Assembly (NCBI GenBank): GCA_903884655.1
Contig: CAISFO010000027.1
Location: 1 to 55,833 of the forward strand
From: an uncultured Holophagaceae bacterium
GTDB taxonomy: Bacteria > Acidobacteriota > Holophagae > Holophagales > Holophagaceae
Direction of reading: 5' to 3'
DNA: 55,833 nt
This document shows positions 16,571 to 25,883 of the stretch, in pieces. Each line of letters starts with the position of its first letter. Position 1 is the stretch's first letter. The position numbers were made by a program, and so were the translations under genes. Below the pieces are notes generated by a model. That model made no database searches. It was not told the DNA's origin and worked only from the letters and a program-made list of their open reading frames with translations.

Positions 16571-17548
16571 GGACGAATAGCCTTGAGGATGCGCCTGTTT
16601 CCAGGCCCAGGCGCTTCCGATGATCGATTCCAGGTCCGGGAACTGGGGCACCCAGCCCAGTTCCCTCCGGATCTTCTCCGGGCTCGCCACCAGAATCGCT
16701 GAGTCGCCTTCCCTTCGCGGCGCCTCGACCACCGGAATCGACACGCCGGTGACGGCTTGGGCAACCTGGATGACTTCCCGGTTGCTGTACCCACGGCCAT
16801 TCCCGAGGTTGAATATGTGCCGGGTTCCCGGCAGGGACGCCTCCAGGGCGAGCCGGTGCGCCTGGGCCAGATCCTGCACATGGATGTAGTCCCGGATACA
16901 GGTTCCATCTGGGGTCGGATAGTCCGTTCCGAATAGGGTGAAAGACTTACGCTGTCCCGCAGCCGCCTCGAAAAGCATCGGGATCAAGTGCGTTTCCGGG
17001 CGATGGTCCTCACCCAGGTGCAGACCGGCGCCCGCGGCATTGAAGTAGCGCAGCGAGATGCACGTCATCCCCTGGAGCCGCGCGATCCAATCGAGGGCCT
17101 GATCCGCCAGCAGCTTGGCCATGCCATAGGCATTCGTCGGACGCGTCGGATGAGCCTCATCGATGGGGAAATATTCCGGGTCCCCGTAGACCGCCGCGGT
17201 CGAGGAGAAGATGAACTTCGGGATGCCGGCCTGAACCGCAGCTTCCGCAAGCCTCAGAGTATTGGCCGTGTTGTTCCTGAAGAATCGACTGGGATCGCGC
17301 ATCGATTCCCCGGCTTCGATGTAGGCCGCGAAGTGCATGACCGCGTCGAATTGGATGTCGTGAAAAACCTGGTGAAGCACAGCCGTATCCATGAGATCAC
17401 CCTCAATGAACTCGGCCCCCTCGGGTACCGCCTCTCGATGCCCTTTTTCAAGTGAGTCCAATATCACCACGTCGTGCCCGAAGGCCATCAGGTCGTAGGC
17501 CACCGTGCTTCCGATGTAGCCTGCACCACCAGTCAAGAGAAGGCGCAA
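16559..17548 (-). CDS. galE: UDP-glucose 4-epimerase (GalE)
   Basis: Interconverts UDP-glucose and UDP-galactose (or the N-acetyl forms) to supply sugars for surface glycans. The 329-residue extended SDR has GGAGYIGS at residues 7 to 14, SSTAAVYG with Thr117, and the catalytic pair Tyr141/Lys145 in YGMAK. Later family marks are SLRYFNAAGA, TCIRDYIHVQDLA and FNLGNGRGYSNREV. The length is typical. It is the outermost gene of the sugar locus on the minus strand, 57 bases downstream of the GT-C gene. Confidence 0.93.
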   Translation of the reverse strand: MRLLLTGGAGYIGSTVAYDLMAFGHDVVILDSLEKGHREAVPEGAEFIEGDLMDTAVLHQVFHDIQFDAVMHFAAYIEAGESMRDPSRFFRNNTANTLRLAEAAVQAGIPKFIFSSTAAVYGDPEYFPIDEAHPTRPTNAYGMAKLLADQALDWIARLQGMTCISLRYFNAAGAGLHLGEDHRPETHLIPMLFEAAAGQRKSFTLFGTDYPTPDGTCIRDYIHVQDLAQAHRLALEASLPGTRHIFNLGNGRGYSNREVIQVAQAVTGVSIPVVEAPRREGDSAILVASPEKIRRELGWVPQFPDLESIIGSAWAWKQAHPQGYSSSIS

Positions 17549-17605
17549 AATCGACTCCGAAGGAAAAGGTGTTTGATTGGAGAGGCGTCAGGACAGCAGT
17601 CCGGA

Positions 17606-19138
17606 TCAGGTCATGACAAAGATCGGCGAAACGGCCATCACCTTCCTGGGTCGATAGAGACAGAAGTAGGCTGCGCACCAGATGACTGCGAAACACCCGT
17701 AGCGGGCAGCCATCAGGATGGGGAAGGGCGAGCGCACCTCGAACCCTATCAAGGGAAGAATGCACGAGGATAGGACCATCCCGAATCGGAAAAGCCGCCG
17801 GTCCCGACTGAAGAAGGCGAATGGGAAAAACCAGGGGAGATACCATTCGTGCAGTTCGGGACTTCCGATCAGGAAGTAGGCGAGGAAGGCCAACAGGCAG
17901 CTCTGCAACAGAGCCTCGAAATCGAATGCCTCCCGCTTGAGGAAACCGCGCACCCATATGGCCCCATAACATGCCACGAAGGCGCCCTTGTAAGTCCACT
18001 TCACCAAGTTGAATGCCCGCTCACTGATGGGTCCGAACAAACCGAGCACATGATAGGTTTCGAGATAGAGGAAGTTGCGCAAAAGCTGGTCCCGCCCCTT
18101 CAGCAGACGCAGGAAGTTGTCCAGCCCGTTCTCATAGAAAAAACTCGGGAGCAGGCTCACGACCAGGAAGCCCAATCCCAGCAGCAAGGCGCGTCCCACG
18201 GCCCTGGGCAGTGGGTCCTTCCGAGTGAGGTAGAGCAGCAGGAATGGAAGAATGAACACAGGCATATACTTGAGCCCAACCCCGAGTGCGAGGACCAGCA
18301 CGGCCTGGATCTCCCTGCCCTGCAGTACGAGGTCCAGCGTACCCAGCAAGCAAAGCAGCAGGAACACATCGTTGTGGTTCGCGGCAAGGAAGGCGAAGAG
18401 CATGACCGGGTTCAGGGCCCAAAGCAGCAGGGAAGGTCCGGGATTGGCGCCCAAACGCTGGGCGATCCGGTAGGCCAAAACACAGTTGCAGGCGTGGGCG
18501 AGACCGCACAGAAACTTGAAGATTAGCAAAGAGGCCAACTGGCTGCCCCCCGAAAGCCAGGCCACGAAGGTGGCAAGCTTCACAAACAGCGGTCCATACG
18601 GCGTGATGATGTACAGCCAGGCAACATGGATGTTGTCGAACATCGGGTCGCCCTGGTAACCACGAATCTGGGCAATGACGTGAGCATAGGGATTCCCTCC
18701 ATAGTGGGATTCCAGCCACCCTGTCCCGAAGTAGAAGTAGACATCTGGACTCATCCAGGCCAGGGCCCCCAGATAGATCAATCCGGAAAGCACTGAGATC
18801 AGGATCATGAAATTCGGGGACATCGCGCTGCTGGAGGCGGATTGAGCCTGGACGTATTTCCAGAACCCATACCCTGTGAGGCCAAGGATCAGGGCATGGC
18901 AGGCTTTCCCCACCATGAGGACCGGAAGCGTTCGACCGTTATAGTCGCTCCCAAAAAAACCAAGGAAATAGTCGTACTCATATGGAGTGACTCGAAGCGG
19001 CCCACCCGTGCTTCTCCACCAGAGGGCGATTGATGGAAGGATCAGCAACAGGCTGCAGACAAGGAAAAGGACCAGATAGGTGCCGCCGCGATGGTTGGGG
19101 CCGGCTGACGATGGGGGAGCGGGGGGATCCAGGTTCAT
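17606..19138 (-). CDS. polytopic GT-C-type glycosyltransferase, GT87-like
   Basis: An inner-membrane protein of 510 residues with about ten to twelve hydrophobic helices. After the second helix lies a loop with MSPDVYFYFGTGW and, further on, GGNPYAHV; an acidic residue in this first periplasmic loop is the usual catalytic site of GT-C enzymes that use polyprenyl-phosphate sugars. NPVMLFAFLAANHNDVF and ALGVGLKYMPVFILP are typical of the mannosyltransferase-like GT87 group. Acceptor and sugar cannot be told. It lies nine bases downstream of the epimerase gene and probably shares its transcript. Confidence 0.75.
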   Translation of the reverse strand: MNLDPPAPPSSAGPNHRGGTYLVLFLVCSLLLILPSIALWWRSTGGPLRVTPYEYDYFLGFFGSDYNGRTLPVLMVGKACHALILGLTGYGFWKYVQAQSASSSAMSPNFMILISVLSGLIYLGALAWMSPDVYFYFGTGWLESHYGGNPYAHVIAQIRGYQGDPMFDNIHVAWLYIITPYGPLFVKLATFVAWLSGGSQLASLLIFKFLCGLAHACNCVLAYRIAQRLGANPGPSLLLWALNPVMLFAFLAANHNDVFLLLCLLGTLDLVLQGREIQAVLVLALGVGLKYMPVFILPFLLLYLTRKDPLPRAVGRALLLGLGFLVVSLLPSFFYENGLDNFLRLLKGRDQLLRNFLYLETYHVLGLFGPISERAFNLVKWTYKGAFVACYGAIWVRGFLKREAFDFEALLQSCLLAFLAYFLIGSPELHEWYLPWFFPFAFFSRDRRLFRFGMVLSSCILPLIGFEVRSPFPILMAARYGCFAVIWCAAYFCLYRPRKVMAVSPIFVMT

Positions 19139-19147
19139 TCGGAATCT

Positions 19148-20086
19148 CTAGACGTTGCCGTAGAGGGAATTCTGGATCATGGAATACCCCCTGATTAGTT
19201 CCCTGAGCCCTTCCTCCAGCCCATACCTGGGACGCCATCCTGTGGATTCCAGCTTGGCATTGGAAACGATGTAGTTTCGCTGGTCCGGGTCCCTCCCGAG
19301 GGGCGCCTCGAGAATGACCAGTTCGGGCACGAGTCTTTGAATGGCAAGGGCCAGTTCCATCTTGGAAAGGTTCGCCTCGGTCAATCCGACGTTGTAGATC
19401 TCTCCCACCATGGCATCCCGATGGTCAAGCCCCCAGAGGAACGTCGCCACTACATCCCGGATGTGAATGTAGTTCCGCTTGAAGTGAGCTTCGAAGAGCA
19501 CAAGGCAGCGATCCTTGACAGCCCGGTAGGTGAAGTCATTCACCAGGAGGTCCAGTCGCATGCGGGGGGACATTCCGAAGACGGTGGCCAGACGAAAACT
19601 GATCGCGTTGCCCCGTTCCATGAGGGACTGTTCGACTTCGAACTTGTGCTGGGCGTAGCTTGACAGAGGGTTGAGGGGAGACGTCTCGTCGCAGAAGTTC
19701 CCCTCGGAACCGGTGCCATAGGCGCTGTTGGTCGTCGGCATGAGAATCAACTGGTCCCGCGAGGCCCACTGAAACAGATCCAGCGGTGCCTGCAGATTGG
19801 TGCTTTCCGCAGTGACGGGATCCTTCGCGCACAGGGGCGCTCCCACCAGAGCCGCCAGGGGGATGACAATGTCGACGCCTTTCAACAAAGGGCGGATGTC
19901 TCTCTCCACCCTCACGTCCCCCCGGATCATCTGAAAATCGGGATAGTGGCAGACGTGTCCAAGGCTTGCCTGCCGATACATGAAGTTATCCAGCACCGTG
20001 ACTTTGTAGCCTTGGGACAGCAGTTCAGGAACCAGCACCGACCCGATGTACCCGGCGCCGCCCGTGACCAGAATGTGTTCTTTCAT
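19148..20086 (-). CDS. NAD-dependent sugar-nucleotide epimerase/dehydratase
   Basis: An extended SDR of 312 residues. The Rossmann motif GGAGYIGS is at residues 9 to 16; the active site is Thr/Ser in TTNSAYG plus Tyr144/Lys148 (YAQHK). Other family marks are RLATVFGMSPRMR and KRNYIHIRDV. The exact reaction is not evident: it lacks the features that would make it RmlB or GalE. Its position three bases from hddC suggests that it acts on an activated heptose or a related nucleotide sugar; that is inference. Confidence 0.82.
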   Translation of the reverse strand: MKEHILVTGGAGYIGSVLVPELLSQGYKVTVLDNFMYRQASLGHVCHYPDFQMIRGDVRVERDIRPLLKGVDIVIPLAALVGAPLCAKDPVTAESTNLQAPLDLFQWASRDQLILMPTTNSAYGTGSEGNFCDETSPLNPLSSYAQHKFEVEQSLMERGNAISFRLATVFGMSPRMRLDLLVNDFTYRAVKDRCLVLFEAHFKRNYIHIRDVVATFLWGLDHRDAMVGEIYNVGLTEANLSKMELALAIQRLVPELVILEAPLGRDPDQRNYIVSNAKLESTGWRPRYGLEEGLRELIRGYSMIQNSLYGNV

Positions 20087-20089
20087 GGA

Positions 20090-20818
20090 TCACTCTCCCT
20101 TGGCCAGGAACCTACCATTTGCAGCAGCGTAGTCCTCGGGCAGTCCGATATCGATGAAGTAACCGTTGTGGGGCACCCCGCCGATCTTGAGCCCTGCTGA
20201 GAGCCAGGTCGGCAGCAGGTCCTGTTCGAGGCTGCAGGACCGAAGGCCCTCACCGTCCAGGACGGCGGTGGAATCGAATAGGTAGACACCCGCATTGATC
20301 CTGCCTCCGGCCCCGGAACCCCGCGGTCGAAGGGAAAGCACCCGGCCCAGGCCATCGCATTCGATCGACTCGAACCGCGGGGTCCCAGGATGTGGCGCCA
20401 GGATCATCGACAAGCTCGCCTCGAAGTCCTGGTGCCGCTTCCAGGCAGCCTGGAGGTCGACATCGCAGTACGTATCCCCGTTGAGCACCAAGAAGGGCGA
20501 ACCCGCCTTCAGGCGTTGAGCCGCCAGAAGCAGGGCACCCCCAGTTCCCAGAGGTTCCGCCTCAACCACGTACTCGATCGGACATCCCCCGTAGGCTGGG
20601 CCCAACCGGTCCTGGATCACGTGCGCCATGTGCCCCACGGACAGGAAAAACCGTCCCACTCCCTGTGAAATCCAGTGATCCATGAGGTGTTCAATGAAAG
20701 GCCGCCCCGCCACAGGAGCCATGGGCTTGGGCAGATTGGGAACGGCCGTATGCAGACGCGTCCCCTTTCCTCCAGCGAGGACCAAGGCAGTGTTGGGGGA
20801 AGCTCCTGATCGAATCAC
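20090..20818 (-). CDS. hddC: sugar-1-phosphate nucleotidyltransferase, HddC-like
   Basis: Activates a sugar 1-phosphate with a nucleoside triphosphate. The 242-residue product begins with the signature ALVLAGGKGTRL, then PNLPKPMAPVAGRPF; LVLNGDTYCDVD carries the metal-binding Asp, and INAGVYLFD and GYFIDIGLPEDY follow. Length and motifs fit HddC (D-glycero-D-manno-heptose-1-phosphate guanylyltransferase). The divergent neighbour is the matching kinase HddA, which supports the call. The start is uncertain: I chose GTG at 20818; an ATG at 20863 would add fifteen residues and crowd the divergent promoter. Confidence 0.78.
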   Translation of the reverse strand: MIRSGASPNTALVLAGGKGTRLHTAVPNLPKPMAPVAGRPFIEHLMDHWISQGVGRFFLSVGHMAHVIQDRLGPAYGGCPIEYVVEAEPLGTGGALLLAAQRLKAGSPFLVLNGDTYCDVDLQAAWKRHQDFEASLSMILAPHPGTPRFESIECDGLGRVLSLRPRGSGAGGRINAGVYLFDSTAVLDGEGLRSCSLEQDLLPTWLSAGLKIGGVPHNGYFIDIGLPEDYAAANGRFLAKGE

Positions 20819-20890
20819 GCATGTTCCAGGGATTCGCCACCGACAAGCATTGCTATTCGCCACGGGGTGGACAACTGCAATACTTTTAAC

Positions 20891-21883
20891 ATGATCATCA
20901 GCCAGACCCCATTCCGTATTTCATTTTTCGGCGGCGGCACCGACTACCCCGCCTGGTACCGCCAGCATGGCGGCGCCGTGCTGTCGACCACCATCGACAA
21001 GTACTGCCACATCAGCTGCAGGAACCTGCCCCACTTCTTCGCCTACCGGCATCGGATCGTCTACTCCCTGATCGAACTGGTCAATGAAATCGAGGAGATC
21101 CGGCATCCCTCCATCCGGGAGTGCATGCGCCAGGTCCCGACCCCGAACGGTCTTGAAATCCACCACGATGGCGACTTGCCCGCCCGGTCGGGGCTTGGCT
21201 CCAGCTCCGCCTTCACTGTGGGCATGCTGAACACCTTGCGGGCCATGAACGGGCTCATGAGTTCGAAATCGGAACTCGCGAAGGGTGCGATCCACGTGGA
21301 GCACGAGATGATTCGCGAGGCCGTCGGGGCCCAGGATCAGATCGCGGCCGCCTATGGCGGGCTCAACCGCATCGCCTTCGCCCAGGATGGAAGCTTCAGG
21401 GTAGAACCTCTGCTAATCCCCGCAGAGCGTAGGGACCTGCTCCAGTCCCACCTGATGCTTTTCTTCACTGGATTCCAGCGTTATGCCACGGAGATTGCGG
21501 CCCAGAAGATCCAGAACCTGCCTCACAAGACCACGGAACTGGCTCGAATGCAGGAGATGGTGGATGAAGCCATCGCCATGCTGTCGTCCCCAGCAACCTC
21601 GCTTGATGAGTTCGGGCGCCTGCTGCATGAAAGCTGGATGCTGAAACGTTCACTGGCCGGCAGTGTCACTACGGACCAGATCGACCAGATCTACGAAGCC
21701 GGACGGGCGGCCGGGGCCATTGGGGGCAAGCTGCTGGGTGCGGGAGGAGGCGGGTTCATGCTGTTCTTTGTCCGCCCAGAACATAGAGGGAACCTGCAGC
21801 AGGCCCTCTCGAACCTGGTGCACGTCAATTTCAAGTTTGAAACCCAGGGCAGTCGAATCGCGCTCTACGACCCGAATTTCTGA
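20891..21883 (+). CDS. hddA: GHMP-family sugar kinase, HddA-like (heptose-7-phosphate kinase)
   Basis: Phosphorylates a sugar phosphate to the bisphosphate or 1-phosphate. The 330-residue product starts IISQTPFRISFFGGGTDYP, has the GHMP ATP-binding loop PARSGLGSSSAF at residues 97 to 108, and the C-terminal glycine motif GGKLLGAGGGGF. This matches HddA, D-glycero-alpha-D-manno-heptose 7-phosphate kinase, although fucose-kinase-like relatives share the motifs. I used the ATG at 20891, which fits the family N-terminus; a GTG at 20867 is open. There is no Shine-Dalgarno sequence. GmhA and GmhB, needed upstream and downstream in the pathway, are not in this window. Confidence 0.82.
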   Translation: MIISQTPFRISFFGGGTDYPAWYRQHGGAVLSTTIDKYCHISCRNLPHFFAYRHRIVYSLIELVNEIEEIRHPSIRECMRQVPTPNGLEIHHDGDLPARSGLGSSSAFTVGMLNTLRAMNGLMSSKSELAKGAIHVEHEMIREAVGAQDQIAAAYGGLNRIAFAQDGSFRVEPLLIPAERRDLLQSHLMLFFTGFQRYATEIAAQKIQNLPHKTTELARMQEMVDEAIAMLSSPATSLDEFGRLLHESWMLKRSLAGSVTTDQIDQIYEAGRAAGAIGGKLLGAGGGGFMLFFVRPEHRGNLQQALSNLVHVNFKFETQGSRIALYDPNF

Positions 21884-21938
21884 ATTCATGGGACAAGGCG
21901 CCAACCTCGCGACACCAGCAAAAGAGCAGGGAGATAGC

Positions 21939-23600
21939 ATGCGCCACATCACCCAGCTCAGGTCAATGGCGAGGGACTACACCTCCCGGTGGCTGGGTGA
22001 TCCAATTGCGGTGGAGGGGACCTTTCCAAGACCATTCTTCTGGCTTTGTCTTGCCTGCCTGATCGGCTACGCGCTCGGGATTCAAGGTGACTTCATGCTG
22101 GACGATCATGTCGTCCTGTTTGGCGCCAAGGGGATAGAAAACAAAAACCTGTTGGACCTCATCATGGGCCGGCAGCATTTCTTCTACCGACCCCTGGGGC
22201 ATCTTGTGTTGTTCTTCTGCCAGCCCATCTTCGGCCGGCATCCATCCGGGTATCACGCCGTCAACCTCGCCCTGCTGATTCTGGTGGTCTGGACGGCGCA
22301 TCAGATATTCCTTGAACTCACCTTGAAGCCGCGTGTGGCCTTCACGGCAGCCTTACTATTTGCGGTACACCCCTTCAACGCCTTTTTGGTTGACTACATT
22401 ACAGCCAGTGTCATCGGGACCTTCTTGCTCTCCATGGAATTGAGCTTTCTGGCCTTTCTTCGTCACCTCCGCACAGGAGCCGACGGTGCGATGCGACTGA
22501 GCCTTCTCCTATTCGCCATAGCGCTCCTCTCTCATGAAATGGGGGTGCTGATGCCGATGATTGTCCTGTGCCACCTACATTTCATGCTTCGCAAGAACCT
22601 GCGAGAAACGACCAGGCTGGTGGCGCCCTATGTTGTCGTGACCGCTGGCTACCTTCTTCTCCGCGCCCTTCTATTCCCGTTGTCGGGGACACTCCATGGA
22701 ATCGTTGCCGTCGCTCCCTACCCGGCCAGGTACCTGGGAGCGTTGGGGGAGCTCCTGGGCTGGTACTTCAAGAACCTTCTGTGGCCAAACCACGTCCTGT
22801 TTTTATGGTCCGCCCAGGGCGATGCAAAGCACGCCTTGCCAGCTGCAATCCTTATTTCGGGATATCTGATCGGATCTGCTTATTTGCTTTTCAGATACTG
22901 GAGACAAGGACCTGCGGCCTTTTCTCTTGCCATGTTCACCTGCGGATTCCTGCCCATCCTCACAGCGAGTTTTACCTATGTGCCCCAGGGATACCCGTTG
23001 ATCGAGCCCCATTGGTTCTATTTCCCATCCCTTGGCTTTTTCCTTCTCCTGGGTTTGGGTCTGGAAAAATCGAGAGCTGTCGGGACCGAATCATTGGGTT
23101 CGCTCCTTTCGGTTCTTCTTGTCACGACCTGGTCCTTCCAACTGATCCGCACTCACAAGCATTGGCTGAATGAGGAAACCTACAGTCGGTACTGGCTGTC
23201 GCAGAACGACCGTGACTGGACGCCATACCACGGGCTGGGAAGAGCGTACCTTCGAAAAGGGGACCCCGAGGCGGCCTCACAAATCATGGAGCAGGGGCTG
23301 GCTCGGATCGCCAGCAGCCCTCCTGCGATCCTCCTGACGGATCTCGCTGTGGCCCACCAGTTGGCCGGGCGCGAAGGCCAGGCACTCCATTTATTGGCCC
23401 TGTCCCTTTCGCGGGATCCCAGCTACGTCACCACTTACGAAGTATTGGGGGGTCTCGCTCTCAGGCAGGGGCGTTATCCACTTGCACAGGCCTCTTTTAC
23501 GGCCGCCCTGAACCTGGATCCTCGAAGCATGGAAGCCAAGCGTGGGCTGGAAACCTGCAGTCAGCAACTGCACCCACTCGAGCCAAAACCAGCCCGATGA
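21939..23600 (+). CDS. membrane GT-C-like protein fused to C-terminal TPRs
   Basis: A 553-residue protein. The first 430 residues contain about nine to ten hydrophobic helices. The first periplasmic loop has FMLDDHVVLFG and then FFYRPLGHLVLF, a pattern shared by TMTC/PMT-like GT-C transferases (acidic pair, then YRPL). The last 120 residues form tetratricopeptide repeats (YHGLGRAYLRKGDPEAASQI and ALRQGRYPLAQASFTAALNL). I chose the ATG at 21939 because AGGGAG lies five bases upstream; an earlier ATG at 21888 is open. It follows hddA by 55 bases on the same strand. It may transfer a sugar to a periplasmic acceptor; the TPRs could bind a protein partner. Confidence 0.72.
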   Translation: MRHITQLRSMARDYTSRWLGDPIAVEGTFPRPFFWLCLACLIGYALGIQGDFMLDDHVVLFGAKGIENKNLLDLIMGRQHFFYRPLGHLVLFFCQPIFGRHPSGYHAVNLALLILVVWTAHQIFLELTLKPRVAFTAALLFAVHPFNAFLVDYITASVIGTFLLSMELSFLAFLRHLRTGADGAMRLSLLLFAIALLSHEMGVLMPMIVLCHLHFMLRKNLRETTRLVAPYVVVTAGYLLLRALLFPLSGTLHGIVAVAPYPARYLGALGELLGWYFKNLLWPNHVLFLWSAQGDAKHALPAAILISGYLIGSAYLLFRYWRQGPAAFSLAMFTCGFLPILTASFTYVPQGYPLIEPHWFYFPSLGFFLLLGLGLEKSRAVGTESLGSLLSVLLVTTWSFQLIRTHKHWLNEETYSRYWLSQNDRDWTPYHGLGRAYLRKGDPEAASQIMEQGLARIASSPPAILLTDLAVAHQLAGREGQALHLLALSLSRDPSYVTTYEVLGGLALRQGRYPLAQASFTAALNLDPRSMEAKRGLETCSQQLHPLEPKPAR

Positions 23601-23604
23601 GTTT

Positions 23605-23622
23605 CGTTGGACCCTACCAACG
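23605..23622. terminator. small hairpin at convergent gene ends
   Basis: CGTTGG and CCAACG pair around a six-base loop, immediately after the stop of the TPR fusion gene and across the end of the convergent GT2 gene. The stem is only six pairs and lacks a proper U-run, so it is at best a weak terminator. Confidence 0.3.
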
Positions 23623-24321
23623 GCAGAAAAAATCCCGCAGGAACTGGAAGTAGTAGGCTGCGCCCCAGCGGAGCACCTGGAGCTTGGCTTTCCCTCCGAT
23701 GCGTGGGGGTTCACTGCCTGGGATATCGGTCACTTTCAGGCGACGGCGGGCGGCGCGAACCGAGAGGAGCGGCTCCCAGCTGATCCTCGTGTGGAAGAGC
23801 CGTTCCGGAGTGCGGTGCCAGCGGTCCTGGTCCAGTTCCAGTTCCCGGATCATGGCAGTCCGGTAGGCCCGGTAGATCACCATGGCATCCGTGTAGTGGC
23901 CCCCATGCAGCAGGTTGATGGTCCGGGTGAAGAGCCAGTTCCCGAATCCGGTGACGAGGCTGTCATCCTCGCTGGTCGCTCCCTGGGCGTATCGGGACAC
24001 GATGACCATGTCGTAGCCCTCGTTCATCTTGTCGATAAGGGGGCGAAGCAGTTCCGTGATGGAGTTCCCGTCCGGACTGAAGGTGATCAGGACCTCGCCC
24101 CTGATCTTGTCGAGCACCTCGTTGTAGGCCTGCCGGATGCCAGGCTGCGACTGGATGTGGACCTCGTAACCGTGCTCCCGGGCGTATTCCGCGGTGCCGT
24201 CCGTGGAATTTCCATCCAGGACCAGGATCTGTTCGAAGAGGGAGCGGTCGATCTGGGGCATGATCACACGCATGCCTTCGATCTCGTTCAGGGTGGGGAT
24301 CAGCAGGGTATAGGTCGGCAA
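23614..24321 (-). CDS. family 2 glycosyltransferase, polyprenyl-phosphate-sugar synthase type
   Basis: A GT-A-fold enzyme of 235 residues without a C-terminal membrane anchor. It begins TLLIPTLNEIEGM, then ILVLDGNSTDGTAEYAREHG, and has the metal-binding FSPDGNS in place of the usual DADLS or DGD. YTDAMVIYRAYR resembles the acceptor region of dolichol-phosphate-mannose synthase relatives. Such enzymes make the polyprenyl-phosphate sugars used by GT-C enzymes, three of which occur in this locus along with GtrA. It is the last gene of the ten-gene operon, 15 bases after the radical SAM gene. Confidence 0.8.
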   Translation of the reverse strand: MPTYTLLIPTLNEIEGMRVIMPQIDRSLFEQILVLDGNSTDGTAEYAREHGYEVHIQSQPGIRQAYNEVLDKIRGEVLITFSPDGNSITELLRPLIDKMNEGYDMVIVSRYAQGATSEDDSLVTGFGNWLFTRTINLLHGGHYTDAMVIYRAYRTAMIRELELDQDRWHRTPERLFHTRISWEPLLSVRAARRRLKVTDIPGSEPPRIGGKAKLQVLRWGAAYYFQFLRDFFCRW

Positions 24322-24336
24322 GGTCTCTCCGGGCGA

Positions 24337-25863
24337 CTAGGTGAATTTCCGTGGCAGTGGCTGGGCGACCATGTGCCGGATATGGGTCTCTGCACCAGGG
24401 CCGAAAAGGGTTCTGATGGACGAGAGGACATCAGGATGGGAGAAGTAGGTCTGGAAAGCCCCGTCCCGGAAACGCAGCACTTCCGGGCCGGACAGATGCC
24501 GGGTCGGTAGGGGCAAGGTGTCGAAGGCATGCTGAGAATACCCGCTCCAGCTCTCGGGCAGCTGAAGGCCCTGCTCCATGGCCATGTCGAAGAGCTTGGA
24601 ACCGGGATAGGCCATGGCGGAATAGAAATTGGCGAACTCGCACTTGAGTTCCAACGCCAGGTCCAGGGTGGCCTGCATGCTGGCCAGGTCATCCTCGGGC
24701 AGACCGAAGATGTAATTCCCGATTACGGCGATGCCGGCCTGCTTGATGGATGACATCGTGAGAAAGAGCTGGTCCTCCTTGAATCCCTTGTGGACATCAT
24801 CACGGACGCGCTCCGCACCAGATTCGATTCCGAGGGCGAGCCAGTTGATCCCCGCACGCTTGAGCTTGTCCAGCAGCCGAGCATCCACCGTATCCACTCG
24901 AGCGTAGGCCCAGATGTTCAACTCCAGACCGCGGCGGATGATCTCATCGCAGATCCCTTCCACATGGGAACGGTTGAGGAGGAAGAGTTCATCGGCGAAC
25001 TTGATGTGCTTCACGCCGTACCGGGAGGCCAACATCTCACAGTCGTCCACTACGCGCTTGGCGCCCCACATCCGGTAGCTGTTACGCCCCGAGGCCATGC
25101 CCGAAGCGGATTCACCGCTTCGAAAGGGAGCCTGGATGCAGCAGAAGTGGCAGTGGAAAGGGCAGCCCAGAGACGTATAGATCGATGCATAGGGCGAACG
25201 CTCGAGCCGACCGGAGGCATCGCTGCTGCCGAGGCAATGCCAGTTGTGGGCCCGATACCGTGGGACGGGAATGAGGTCCCAGGCCAAACCGGGCATGCAT
25301 GTGTCCAGATCAATCGTCAGGGGCGCATGCACTCTGGGTTCGGCCACCTTGCCTTCCACCCGATGGTAGAGATCAGGGACCCCGGCCCAATCCGTGCCGT
25401 GCTGCTTGAGCATCCGGGCCAATGCCACCATGGTGGTCAGCCCCTCGCCTCCGCACGTGAAGTCGGCTGCTTCTTCTCGCAGTGTGCGGGCCGGCAGTGC
25501 CGCAACATGGCCCCCGACCATGAGGATCGGTAGGGTCGGATCCAGTGATTTGATTTCTCGGCACAGGGCTCCCGCCGCGGGCATGACCTGCGTGGACGCT
25601 GACGGTTGCTGCCCGTAGACCACCATCACCACCAGGCGAGGCCTGAGTGCGGCGGCTTCGCGGGCCGTTTCGGCGATGGACCACTGCATGGCTTCCGCAT
25701 CCAGGAGCTCGACGCGGAGGCCCTCATGCCTGGAGTAGCTGGCCATGAGCCCAGCCCATACCGGTGGCTCGATGGCCGAGAAGTCCTCGGCCAGGGACTG
25801 ATAGACCTGCTTTCGGCTTGGCGGGTTGATCAGCAGCAGGTCGGGGCGCGTGGATGAGACCAT
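24337..25863 (-). CDS. B12-binding-domain radical SAM enzyme
   Basis: A 508-residue enzyme. Residues 5 to 150 form a Rossmann-like cobalamin-binding type domain (LLLINPPS at the start, then LMVGGHVAALPA and DFTCGGEG), although the classical DxHxxG motif is not visible. The radical SAM cluster motif is Cys234-x3-Cys238-x2-Cys241 in SLGCPFHCHFC. KFADELFLLN, WLALGIESGAERV and GNYIFGLPEDD are typical of the class B-like group that includes C-methyltransferases and rearrangement enzymes. Within a sugar operon it could methylate or otherwise alter a sugar or lipid carrier; the substrate is unknown. It lies 20 bases after the transketolase subunit. Confidence 0.83.
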   Translation of the reverse strand: MVSSTRPDLLLINPPSRKQVYQSLAEDFSAIEPPVWAGLMASYSRHEGLRVELLDAEAMQWSIAETAREAAALRPRLVVMVVYGQQPSASTQVMPAAGALCREIKSLDPTLPILMVGGHVAALPARTLREEAADFTCGGEGLTTMVALARMLKQHGTDWAGVPDLYHRVEGKVAEPRVHAPLTIDLDTCMPGLAWDLIPVPRYRAHNWHCLGSSDASGRLERSPYASIYTSLGCPFHCHFCCIQAPFRSGESASGMASGRNSYRMWGAKRVVDDCEMLASRYGVKHIKFADELFLLNRSHVEGICDEIIRRGLELNIWAYARVDTVDARLLDKLKRAGINWLALGIESGAERVRDDVHKGFKEDQLFLTMSSIKQAGIAVIGNYIFGLPEDDLASMQATLDLALELKCEFANFYSAMAYPGSKLFDMAMEQGLQLPESWSGYSQHAFDTLPLPTRHLSGPEVLRFRDGAFQTYFSHPDVLSSIRTLFGPGAETHIRHMVAQPLPRKFT

Positions 25864-25883
25864 CAGGCTGGCTCCAGGTCAGG

